64,000 nt of DNA from Dipylidium caninum. Lineage: Eukaryota > Platyhelminthes > Cestoda > Cyclophyllidea > Dipylidiidae. Where the stretch lies: assembly GCA_017562135.1 (NCBI GenBank), contig QEYB01001157.1:186001-250000 (forward strand). The letters are read 5' to 3'. The notes beneath the pieces were generated by a model that did no database searches, was not told where the DNA came from, and saw only the letters and a program-made list of their open reading frames with translations. A program made the translations under genes and the position numbers. Below are positions 49,335-60,034 of the stretch, piece by piece (the stretch's first letter is position 1; each line of letters opens with the position of its first letter).

Positions 49335-49855
49335 GGACGCGAAGAGTTTATTTCCATCGGCGAAATCCCGTGTAAACGCATTCAAGATTTTCCTCCATGT
49401 TTGCCTAGACTTAATTTAAAAGCGGCGAGTGAAGCGCAGTGCCGAAGCAGCTTTGTTTATTCCGTACTTGTCGGCGCGTGGTTCGCCGTTGGGCGTAGAA
49501 GGGTGGGCGTCTTCCCTTTCTCGTCTGATCTTTGAAGTGGAGGCCTCGCCGACATCGCCTTGCCTTAAAAAAAGCCCCAACCGACATTCAGGCGTGGCAC
49601 TCTAAGCGGCTTCTACGTCACAACAAGTTTCGGGTGTGCGAGAGACCCGCCAAGCGACGCAAATGCCATTCGGGAGTTCGATCAGTCTGGCGATTTGGAT
49701 TAAAGAGTTTCGCTGAGATGTACAAATGAAAGTTTTCATTTTGGACAGTCTGCCCTCGTTTCTCTCCTGCACATGGCTAGAGGAGACGCGCATTTCGACA
49801 GTCCGCCGTGGGAGACGCGTGGAGGCATTGACTGGTTAAACACCACGGTGTTCGA

Positions 49856-49886
49856 CCAATCAGAGGCGCATGACGTCACGACCAAT
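49856..49886. promoter_or_regulatory. CCAAT / CRE / CCAAT promoter-like cluster
   Basis: CCAAT at 49856-49860, a full palindromic CRE (TGACGTCA) at 49871-49878, and CCAAT at 49882-49886. The composition and spacing resemble NF-Y plus CREB/ATF promoters. No recognised gene starts nearby. Confidence 0.55.
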
Positions 49887-50730
49887 CACCGTGCGGTGAC
49901 GACACCCAACGACAAACGAAGGCCCTCGGGCCGAATGACACATCTGAAAGGTGCACGTTGGCATCCCAGTCCGCGTGACAGCCGAATGACCGAAACATTG
50001 GCAACGGCAGCTACAGCCTGTGCCCCAAGCCACGAGATATCAGCCCACACGAGTGGCAGAGAGCGTCCGCACGCGGGGCAATTAAGCGGGGTCAACGGTT
50101 GAGTGACGAAGCGAGGAGCGGCTGCTTGCCAAATGGGCAAAAAGAGGAGCAATGACCCCAGTTGACGTTTACGTTTAAGGGGTAAAATTGGTCCTTCGAT
50201 GGCGTCATACAACTCTTATGCGAGGCAAATGCCCGGATCATTGCGAAACCTCCGGGATGCTTTTTCAATGGCGATTTGAGGTTAGGTTGCGCAACTTTAG
50301 TAATCCTGAAACGACCAGGGATGGAATGGAGACAGCCCTGCGGAAACCTACCACCGCTAATATTATGGCAGACGACTCCAGCAAAACGCCATTCACTTGG
50401 CCGCAAATAACGATTCAGTATCTCGGCCTACTCTCTCTCATCACTGTCGGGGATAAAATCGAGCGCTTTGTCGCTAGTCCCGCGCCATCCTGACACACAA
50501 AACCCACAGTATTTAAGGGCTACACCCGGAACAAAGACCAGTGACTAGTCCTTCTTGTACCTCGAAGACTACTTGATTTCTGAGTAGACTTTTCGCGCTT
50601 CAACGCATTCCTTTGTTAATACCGAAGTAAAAACCCATAGTTGATTCATTTCTAACTGCCCTTTCAGAAGTTTAAATGCCATTTGTCGTATTATTCATTC
50701 ACGTACGTTCACATGCCACACTCAAGTGCT

Positions 50731-50779
50731 ATTGGCTCATTCCTCTCGGCCAATCACAAGTCGACTCTCCTGCCATTGG
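50731..50779. promoter_or_regulatory. Three CCAAT boxes in 50 bases
   Basis: ATTGG at 50731-50735, CCAAT at 50750-50754 and ATTGG at 50775-50779, about 20-25 bases apart in alternating orientation. This is typical of NF-Y-driven promoters. No recognised gene starts nearby. Confidence 0.45.
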
Positions 50780-50938
50780 CTGCGGAAGGGCGCATTTACC
50801 AAATCACCTTCTGACCTGTTTCAAAGCCACGCCAACTTTTCAGGAGGAAACTCGTTTATGGAAAGAGAAAGGAGCGAATCGCGTCTAGTCGTGATCCGTT
50901 TTGTCGAGCAGATTAAGCTGCCTCGTTTTTCTAACATG

Positions 50939-50982
50939 GCGAAATTGGAATTTTGGGCTCGCGAAATTGGAATTTTGGGCTC
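50939..50982 (+). repeat. 22-bp direct tandem duplication
   Basis: Two perfect adjacent copies of a 22-base unit beginning GCGAAATTGG and ending TTGGGCTC. Confidence 0.95.
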
Positions 50983-52639
50983 GCAAACAGTCTGCGCATG
51001 GCGCTATACTCGATTCACTTGCCACGAAAAACGGTCAAATTAAAAAAAAACAATGAAAAAATTTGTCAGCACAGTCAAAAACTGGACCAACAGTGAGTTT
51101 AGAAAAGAAGAGTACGTATAAACAGAGGGGAATGGGCCATTCCGCATATCGGTAAAATTGGGCACGTCGCCTTTCCAGGCGAGGAACCGAGAAAGGAGCA
51201 CGTTTGAGAGGAAATTGGCGAACCCCGCATGTCCCCACCACGTTGCTGTGCACCCCAAACGTGAATAACTGCGTTGTACCACCCATCACGTCTTCTTCGA
51301 CGAAAAATCTCAACTGCGAAGATGGAGGGCGTCACAACCGCCCCCCCCCCCCGCCCTGGTGATTGCGCAAACACTCCGCCCCGGACAGAAGCATCCGGGA
51401 TTTGCATAATCAGTTGGATGAAGACGAATCACTGCGTGTGGACACGACGACGAGGAGGGTTCAACCAACTGCGACAAGAACGAGGAAGGCCACACGGTGA
51501 GGCAGAAGTGGGGACAAGAAGGTTTAGCCTAACGCTACTTCCACAAGCCCAGAAGTTGTAAATAAACAGGATGGTCGCCTCCCAGGTGTCGCTGTCTGAC
51601 GCCGATTACTTGCGGCCGAATGGTTGATTAGTGGACTCTCAAAAAAATCCAAGGGCGATGTGAAACCTTTAAGTGCTACTCCACAGAAAAAACAACGAAT
51701 CTCTTTAAGGTCAAGATTTCCGTCGGGGGTGGCAGACAAAGGGGAGAACGTCGGAGCAAGATCTATGCTAGTGAAGGTGTTAGAATGTGAGAGAGAAAGA
51801 GGCCTTGAAAGAACTTTCCACCGAGTAATTTAAAGTTGCGCTACTGTGAAGTAGAACCGAGGCGAAAATCGACAGAACTTACTCCAAACATCGTTGGTCC
51901 ACTGCTTTAGTTACATTCTACTTCGGGTTTAAAATGCCAAATGCCACAAACCGCGCACACACGCTGTGCTGAGGGGTTGGAGACGATCGGGGAGTTGACA
52001 GAACTGACAGTTACAGACGCGATGATAGGAAGTAGCGGAAGTGACCAATCTCGCGTTTGTAAATGTATACATTAGATAAATGTAAACGTCATGATGAAAG
52101 AAAATCCGAGAAGACACTTGTCACTAATGATTGCAATTTGAGGGATGACGTGGAATGATAGAGACAAACGAGGTCCCACCAAAAGCAAATAATCACGATG
52201 AAGGAGCCCACAGTTACTCGGGCGTAAAGAAGCTAAAACGACTATAAAAAATGGTAGTTGGAGAGTTGTCGCACTACCGATTCCACGCTCTTGATCGTCC
52301 TGAGGGGCAGACTTCAGAGTAGATGGCGCCAGATACATTGCGAAGTGCCGTCTGATCACCCCTCCTGTTTAGACATTACAAAGTTTGAAAATGGGTGGAG
52401 AAGCGGTAGATTGGCACTCCTCTCTCTTTGCCAGCTCGTTTGCGGCATGCGATGAAAAATCTGTGTAAACACCCACCCTTTAGTAGCTATCGGTACCGCC
52501 CTAAGCAAATAAATAACACCGGTCTGACTGACCTTTCACATTACTTGTAAGAATGTCTTTAGTTTTTAGGAGAAGCACAAAAGAACTGGCAACAGTCTCA
52601 CCGCAGTATTTACAACAGCGAATGATATGGTTTTGCTAT

Positions 52640-53759
52640 TTACACGCCTTCTATACCATCTTCCAATTCATCATCTTCATCGTCGTTAGCAATATCACTC
52701 GAACTGTCGCTATCGCACGTTGAAGACACAAGCGTGGACTCACTCATATCCCTCTCTTCATCACTGTCTTTCGAAGATGACCTGCCACAGCGCTGTCCTC
52801 CTCGATGCAGCCGCGTACGGAATGTAGTTACCCCGACAAAGGAGGAGTCTGTCTCAACTTCTTGATTGCTGTCATTTTGGTCGTCTTCCTCGAAATTGCG
52901 AGAGTTTGCAGTGGCCACAGGTGTTGGTTTAGTGTCATGGGACTCCACAAAACGAGCTCTTTTCTTCCCAGAAACAGGACGGAAAAGGATTCGCCCAGGG
53001 ACTGCGTCTTCACTTATGGCAGGAAGGAGTATTTACCGAACGTTCCTAAAGAACGAGTAAAAATTACTACTGAAACTTAATGAGTAGCAATGAATCAAAC
53101 AAACTCACGTCACGCCGACGCCGCAATTCACGCATTCAAGTCGGCAGCAATTTTGCGATCGCCACGATCGCCGAAACCGCCGTCTTCATCAACGTCTGCA
53201 AGGCTGTAATAGGTCCACTTCGAGGGATCTCGTTGCGGGGGGCCTGGAAACTGATAAGCACCACGTTCCCGACCCCGCCTAGGCGTTTGGCTAATCGAGG
53301 CGGAGGCAAAGTAGGTACCTTAAATGGGCTACCTTGAGGACAGTTCGATACATTTTTGTTGTCTCTCTATAAAGAATTTGGAGTGAAATTGCAAGTATGT
53401 AGCAAACGCAGTGAAACGACAGAGCTATTATAAAAGCAAACACTGAGAAAGGATGATGAAGAATGAGAGCACAATGCTGAAAAATTAAGAGCAACAACCA
53501 CTACAAAGAAAAGTAATAAACAACATACAGCTTCCTTTTCAGCTTCCAGTGACTCAGCAGCTGGCTTAGTTGCACGCCAGGTCATTTTCTTGACCAGATT
53601 GCGTTCTGCTTTTGTCTGTTTCGTAACCTTGTTGTGGGCGTCTTCAAGAGCTTGAAGTCCGCCAAAAATATCCATTTGACGCTGAGAAAAGACGGAGGAC
53701 GAACCGCGGATGACAAAGGGGACAGAGCCTTCGGGGGAACTGTTTTGAGTGTCTGGCAT
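52640..53759 (-). CDS. TSSC4: TSSC4-like U5 snRNP assembly factor
   Basis: TSSC4 is a nuclear protein that binds U5 snRNP and PRPF19 and promotes tri-snRNP assembly. Exons in transcript order: 53759 to about 53536, 53290-53132, 53012-52640. The N-terminus has PFVIRGSSSVFSQRQMDIF (human PFHLRGMSSTFSQRSRDIF), the clearest family signature. The middle exon carries DPSKWTYYSLADV (human HPERWTKYSLEDV). The last exon has PGRILFRPVSGKKRARF (human GRVIFTKPV), then an acidic, serine-rich tail ending DELEDGIEGV. The middle-to-last junction is phase-consistent (2). The first-to-middle junction is not settled: the obvious donor GTATGT is phase 0 while the acceptor needs phase 2. The ATG sits directly after a TCAG acceptor, so it may follow an upstream 5' exon or a trans-spliced leader. 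Confidence 0.85.
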
Positions 53760-54529
53760 CTGATAGTAGAAAAAAGAAAACAAGCAAAAATTAGGTAGCA
53801 CTTATGACATTTCAGGTAGGTGAAGTTATTACGTAACTGCAATTATTAGGCAAGAAGAGGTGAAATAAGTATAAGCCTAATTATCTCACAAAATACCAGC
53901 CGTAAAAGCAGGGTATGACAGCAAGGAGTCACAGCTTAAAAGAAAGTAGAGTGCATCACCACGAAAAATACAGTATCATAGTTTTTACATGGGCATATAA
54001 TATCATAAAAATACTGGGAAATTTTCAGATAAAACTAAGCCGAACACGGCAAATGCCACATCAAGTCGCTAGCTCAGGTGGAGCGGGACCTTGGCTAATC
54101 CGAACAAACCAAATGCTTCTCATATATTGCAAGTTAAATATTTATTCACGGTAAATCCAATTTTTAGAGCGATAAAAAAATTAAACATAAGCATTATATT
54201 GAATTTAGTTCTTAGGCAATTATCTTATTTATAATTCAACTTAACACATTCCACTGAGTTTCGTAAAATGAGTTTTATAAGTTTAATCTTTTCTGCTTTT
54301 TAGCAAAGCATTCCCAAAGTTGTGATTTGAATTTGGCGACTCCACCTCCGCTCTATTTATGCGAATTTCACGTACGGGCTGCATGGTGTGTGGGTCATTA
54401 TTTCCCTGATAATTCCAAATTTCCTGGTTTATATCGCGTTTCATTTATGCACTTGCCATTTTGGAATCCATATCTTAGCCGTTTCATGTTTTCTTGTACT
54501 TTATTTTCTTTTTGAAACCTGAAGTTAGG
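53760..54529. promoter_or_regulatory. Divergent intergenic region, TSSC4 and AAMP
   Basis: 770 AT-rich bases between divergent start codons. Promoter elements for both genes are expected here; no clear TATA, CCAAT or Inr could be assigned, and no gene was recognised. Confidence 0.45.
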
Positions 54530-57500
54530 ATGAGCCCTAATAATTCACCACCGCGCAATAGCCAGAATGAGGAAACGGATATGACTGACAGCCCTGAGTA
54601 TCTGTTAGAGGACGAGGCTTTGGAGATCATTGAAATCCCATCGGATCTTGGTAAATAATCTTTTGAGTAATGCGTGAACTCTGTTCTTGCGCAAACTTGT
54701 TGCCTTTTTTGGAATGTTTTTCACAGTATCCTTTTATATTTGACTTCCGGCTAAAAGATGCGCAAATGTTTATTTTATTCATTGCCAAATATCTGATTTC
54801 ATACCATAAGAATTAAGCTCCGATGGGGAAGAAATGCAAGATTTGGCTCCAACGGAGGACAACTCGAAGTTGGTGTTGAAGAAGCATAAAGGCAAGTCTC
54901 AAGCTAAATCACTTTTTAATTTTCATCTTAATGTCTGAATTTCAACGTTTTCCTTTATTTATCTGTTGTTTTTCTTCTGACATCTCGAAAGCACTCTCGG
55001 TAACCTGATAAGTTTACCAAATTAGCAAAATTCGATCGCTATTTCACCTACGTTTATGTTTTCTCTTTATTCATTTATTTCCTCTCCTTCGTCGTGAAGG
55101 CTGGAATTGTTAATAATATCTAGCCGTTACGGGGTGTGAAATTTTATCTTTTTATCACTACTTCCTTATTTTTCTTACAGAAAGCGTCTTCTGTTTGGAT
55201 GTCCATCCAAGCGGCAGACTTCTAGTCACCGGCTCTCAGGAACACATGGCCATTGTGTGGGATCTCGCGGCAGCTAAGGATGTTTTCACATGTACAGGTG
55301 ACTTCCTATTTTGCTAACTCCCGTTTACATTATATGGCCGCTGAGTTAATGTATTTTTCCCTTGTGTTACAAATTATCCGTTCTTTCGGTGTAATTCGCC
55401 TATCGGCAAATCGCCGCTATGTTGTTACCTTTTCCAACCAATTTTTAGTTCTTTTAAGTCCATTCATTGAATGTATGCAGGCCATGAGGACTCCGTCACC
55501 TGCGTCGCGTTCAGCCCTGGCGACGGCGCCTACCTCGCCACTGGCGACATGGCAGGAGGCCTTCGTATCTGGCGCCTAGAACTCTCGAACCCTCATTCCC
55601 CCACATCGGACAGCATCACTGTCCGTCTTCATCACAGTCTCTCCGTGGGCGACCTGATTTGGCTCTTCTGGTGGAGACCCCCGGCAAATCCTACAGCTGT
55701 CAAATCCTCCTCTCCTCTGGTTCTCTTCACGGGCTCTGAGGACGGCGTTGTTTCAGCTTCCCTAATCACTGGAAACAAAGTAAATGAACGACCACCTAAA
55801 TATCTTGTCGGTGAGTTTTTCTCAGTAATGAACTCTTAATCCCAGATTTTGCCTTGCCTACCGCAACGTGGTCATTAAATTTTCGTTTAACTGGGAATCT
55901 ACTCTCCCTGCCCTCTGTTCATCGGCCTGTAGATTGGACTTTTTTTCACCCCTACTTCTGCCTATTGTCGCCACAATTATCGTAGCCCTTCACCCTGAAC
56001 GAGACGCCAGGGCCTTCATCTTTTAGAAAGGAATTTCGCCTATATTTTATCGAGTTCTGTGTAGTAACCATTTTTATCAGATCTGCGCGTCCTATTCGGT
56101 GATTCCCATTTTACATCTAACAGTACTAGTTGTTAAATTCATAAGAATTCCATAGGTGTTTGGTGAAACGACTGCATATCGCCAATGTGGAGTAATTTTG
56201 CTGTTCCAGGCTCGGGATCTGCGAGTGTAGGCGCAGCCATAGTGCCCTCGACCCACTCAACAGAACGACCTTTCCTCGCTGTGGTCGGCCGCGATGGGGA
56301 TTTTCGCGTGTGGGACATCAAGACTGAAAAGATGCTTCTTCAAACAGTTCTCACCGCGCCCACCTCCTCGTCCTCGAGGCGTCGCCGAGGGGACAACGAC
56401 GACGACGACGACGACACCGAGGACGAGGAGGTGGCGGAGTCAGATGAGTCGACCTCGGGCTTCCTGTGCCTTGCTGCTCCCAAGTCCAGTCTCGACATTG
56501 TCGCAGTGGCGAGTTACGAGTTGATTCTACTGGTGCCTTGCAGACCTCCTCCACTGGAGGAATTGGACGAGGAGCCGAAAAAGATACCTGCAAGTGCGGT
56601 AAGTGGACCAATCGCCTCAGTTACCGATATTCCGAGACCTCACTGATATTCAATGTGCAAATTTAACGTAGAATTTGACCTTATTCTTAACGAAATTGTT
56701 TAGTAGTTGTGGTAAGGCTGTCGTATTTATTTACCACTTGGGAGAAAAACTTCTTCTACGAGTAGTATGTAATAGTAGCTTGGGAGAGCACCTCTTCTTC
56801 CATTTAAAAACGAGCTGGAGCCTATTTCGTCATCTAATGCCCTCTCGTAGTTTTACCTGACCCTTCACTCCGTTAAAATCTTGATCGGCTGTATGATTTT
56901 TGTGAAATCGCGTCTGGGTTAAAGGAATTATCGTAGGAGGGAGTCGGCCGAGCGTGCGGCCCTCCAGCCGATGTTGTGAACGAGTAGTCTTTTTACGAAT
57001 TACGTGTTTAACAGAGACATAATTTAAATTAACTCTGCCCCCTCTTTGGTCAGCAAAGAAATTTAAGGTGAATTGTAGCCAAATGACAACATCGAAACAT
57101 TCTAAAGAGTCATGCGCATCCTGACGAAACATCCACTTTCTTTCAATGACGGTGGGTTTCACTGGTGCTTTTATTGACGTGATGACCAGTCTCAAAATCT
57201 ATCAAGGCAATTAACTGAAGTATTCATTCTTCTGACACGTAATTCCCTTTCCTAAGTTCATCAAGCTAAGTGTTGTTCTTTTTGATTAAACATAATTTTC
57301 ACACTTCACGCCACGCACATCCGTTTGTCATTTTTTGACCTCAACCAGTAAACAACAGCCACCAATAAGTAATTGATCCCATTTCCTTGTGTTTTGTGGT
57401 TGAACTACCAATTTTTCCGGTTGACATTTAGGGCTTCTCACCTGTGTGGTGCATTACGAACCGCCTTTCAGCCTATCAGAGACCGAGTTGTTCCTATGAG

Positions 57501-59247
57501 CTCATTGGTTGTGACTCTAAGTCGGCGATCGATTTTTCTGCGCACTTGTCCTTCCGATCGATACTTAGTGGGTTGTTTGCAATAATCGATAATGCGCTGT
57601 TTTTAGCCTGCACTAGCGATTACCCCGGCGAGCACAGCGGCAGCGGCAGTGGGTCGAGTGACTGTTTTATCCTGGCATTATTTAATGGTTTCAACGATAA
57701 ACTGATTGACATCGACACCTTTGAAGCTTTATAACTCTTCCTTGGCCCCATGTGTGATTTACTTAGGTCAAAATCACCTAAATTTTACGGTTTTTTTTTC
57801 AAAAAAAACGTGGAATTGAATGCTACCCGTTAGTTAGCTGTCTATTTTCACTATAATTACAGACTCTGTCCTGTTTTATTCCGTACAGGTGACGAGTGTC
57901 CCTCTGGAGGGGGCAGGAACAGTCGAGGCGATGGAGTTTTGTTCAACGTGAGTGCTTTGCTTCACGCCTTTCTGGCGGTCGCATTTTTTTTCCTCCCATC
58001 TATCTATACTTGTCTATTTGCAGCACTATAAAGAAAAAAACTATTGTATTGGGAAAATTGGTTAATTTCACATCTTCAGGAATATTGTATGACGATTAGC
58101 GTGTTGATGTTTAACTTAACCACAGGCACCCCTATCTGGCGTTCGGTACGGTGGCCGGCCGAATTGGCGTCTACGATGCGGGTTGCATGCGAATGCGACA
58201 GCTCTGGTCCTACTCGGACCCCACCACCGGAGTGAGTCCTCGAGACCAAATTGCCATAAACTTGCACTTTTCACTCTCGCAGAGGTTATAGCCTTGTTTT
58301 ACACGTCCTCTTATTATCCTTTGATCGTTTGAAAAAGCTCAGTTGAAAGACCGAGGTGGACATGGGGCCTAAAACTGCATTGAAAGGACTCTTGTGTAAG
58401 TGCATTGCATAGAATCCCTCTTTGGGGTGATTTTGAAGCCTGAGATTTGCATCTGATTCCCTTTATTATTTCCTGTCGACACTTTAAAGTTCTTTTATCA
58501 TTTAACTTTGGTTAAATGGGCTTCGCAAGAGTAACAGTTTTGCCCGAGCACCGACTCCTCATCCTCGACTTTCTTCATAAAAATATGCTGATTTTATGGG
58601 CTCATTCCTTTCTTTTTTGCTCAGTTGACACAGTGGAATCGCTTAGACTAAAGCATGTTCAGGTATTGTTTTCTGAAAGAAGACAGACGATGTTAAATAC
58701 AAAAATTCCGCTTGTAAAACTTGACATGGGTCCATAGGACCTTAGCCACTTTCCACTTGTTAGTTGGAGGAAGGAAATTTCAAATGACACACAAGCTTCC
58801 CGAAGAACAGCGTCTGTTAGTGAGATTTCTTGAAATTGACAGCCTCCGGTAAACTGTTATTTGCGTAAAAGTGGCAGCGGATTCGTCGGCAAAGTCCTAA
58901 CTGATAGGATTTTTCGTTACTGTTTTTTTCTAAATGCTTACTTTGACGCTTTCCAGACAGAGGCGGCATTCGGCATTACTGCGCTGAAGTGGAGTCGTGC
59001 AGATCCCCTCACCTTCTTCACAGCCACCCTCGCCGCCACCGTAGTCGCCTGGAGTGCTGGAGGCGGCAGCGGTGGCGGTGCGCCGTTGGCTGTCTTTCGT
59101 GGCCACGCAGAGGCTGTGCTCGACCTCGCCCTGAGTCCGCCAGTGGGAGAACCGCCTCGCGAGGAGTTCCTCGCCTCCGTCTCCGATGATGCCACCGTCC
59201 GGATTTACGACTTGGTGGCAAGCAGCGGCAGCACCGTTCAACGATGA
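54530..59247 (+). CDS. AAMP: Angio-associated migratory cell protein (WD40 propeller)
   Basis: WD40-repeat protein of the AAMP/Sqt1 family; the yeast member chaperones ribosomal protein uL16, the animal member is linked to migration and signalling. Exons 54530-54650, 54811-54891, 55181-55297, 55481-55810, 56210-56598, 57889-57947, 58126-58231 and 58957-59247, all phase-consistent. An acidic N-terminus (MSPNNSPPRNSQNEETDMTD) leads to blades SVFCLDVHPSGRLLVTGSQE, GHEDSVTCVAFSPGDG and YLATGDMAGGLRIW (human LVATGDMSGLLKVW), FLAVVGRDGDFRVWDIKTEK (human VGYEDGTIRIWDLKQ), MEFCSTHPYLAFGTVAGRIG (human FCSVMPLAAVGYLDGTL), and FRGHAEAVLDLALSP (human YRGHTAEILDFALS). Exon 5 has a run of aspartates followed by acidic residues inserted in the propeller. 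The second intron uses a GC donor (AAAG then GCAAGT). No frame break. Confidence 0.94.
56599..57888 (+). other. AAMP intron 5
   Basis: 1.3 kb intron. It contains a 303-base open stretch (57432-57734) behind an acceptor-like TTTAG, but with no phase-compatible donor. Joining exons 56210-56598 and 57889-57947 directly keeps frame and matches the family, so the stretch is treated as intronic. Introns 58232-58956, 54892-55180 and 55811-56209 show nothing else. Confidence 0.7.
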
Positions 59248-60034
59248 ATTAACATTATTGTGATACCACCTCTCGATTGTGTATAAATGACTTTGCTTAA
59301 AGTAGACCGAGTCACGAGCGTCTAGGGGAAGGCCTGAAACCAAAATTCACGTCATCTCGTCTCGCTTGGAAGTCGATGTGGCTAGTTTTTAGGCGTACTA
59401 CGACACCGGAACAACTCCTTACCGTCGCACTGCTGGATTCATTTCTGAAGAGAGATGATGAGACGAGTTGAGCGCTTAATTGCACTTGTGCTAGGGTTTC
59501 CACTCCTCGTTAATTGGAGTGCGACACAAGTCCCACAAAACACTGACGCTCCCGAAGACGTTCCGTGATTGAACCCGGGTGGTGGTTCCCAAACACCCCC
59601 AGCGCCGATCTCGAGGTGGTTCGGACTGGTCCACTGTTGCAGTTCCATAGGTTGGATTGACCTCTCGAGGCCGCCGCGATCTCGATGGCAGTTTGGTCAC
59701 GCAACACCCACTCTAAGCGCCCTCGCCAAGGCATTGAACTGGTTTGAACAGTTTCCCCAAAAAGCCGAGTAAGTCTGGGGTCAGTTGTATTTGCGGCAAC
59801 AGTAAAGGCACGTCAGATCTTACGGTGTCATAAGAGGGGAGGAGAAAGCGAAAAGGCCGGGACTTCGGCACGCCTTTTCGGCGAGTTCCCTCCCCTCTTA
59901 GGCGTACACGACAGCCCCGCCCACCTCCCTCCCCAATACAGCCCAACAAGCTGTTTGGCAGAACCGAGGGGCTAATCACGAGCCAAAAAGACAGTAGATA
60001 CATAAATTATTGTTAGTGGAGGGAGGCGATGGTG
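59248..60034. other. Intergenic region between convergent AAMP and METTL3
   Basis: Holds both 3' UTRs and a long imperfect inverted repeat at 59831-59900. No gene recognised. Confidence 0.6.
59831..59900. repeat. Long imperfect inverted repeat (hairpin)
   Basis: The left arm 59831-59857 (starts TAAGAGGGGAGG, ends CGAAAAGGC) pairs with the right arm 59872-59900 (starts GCCTTTTCG, ends CCTCCCCTCTTA), around a 14-base loop with a small internal bulge. The terminal nine bases by the loop and the terminal 9-10 bases at the base pair perfectly. Confidence 0.8.

Larger units (their letters stand above)
47469..52639. other. 5.2 kb block without a recognisable gene
   Basis: From about 47700 to 49250 the sequence is GC- and CpG-rich with overlapping Arg-rich frames on both strands; from 50000 onward it becomes more AT-rich. 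None of the open frames matches a known family. It contains two CCAAT-rich promoter-like clusters (49856-49886 and 50731-50779) and two short direct duplications (49305 and 50939). One frame, about 49081-49205 (MIGAELTGALASVLSLAQSM near its start), ends exactly at a gtgagc donor and could be an isolated exon. It may be a fast-evolving or non-coding transcription unit, or simply intergenic. Confidence 0.5.

Noticed and set aside
57432..57734. 303-base open stretch behind an acceptor, a possible extra AAMP exon
   Set aside because: No phase-compatible donor, no WD40 similarity, and skipping it gives a correct family match.
59550..59650. Sequence resembling a tRNA B box (GGTTCAATC on the minus strand)
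   Set aside because: No matching A box, acceptor stem or anticodon arm at the right spacing.
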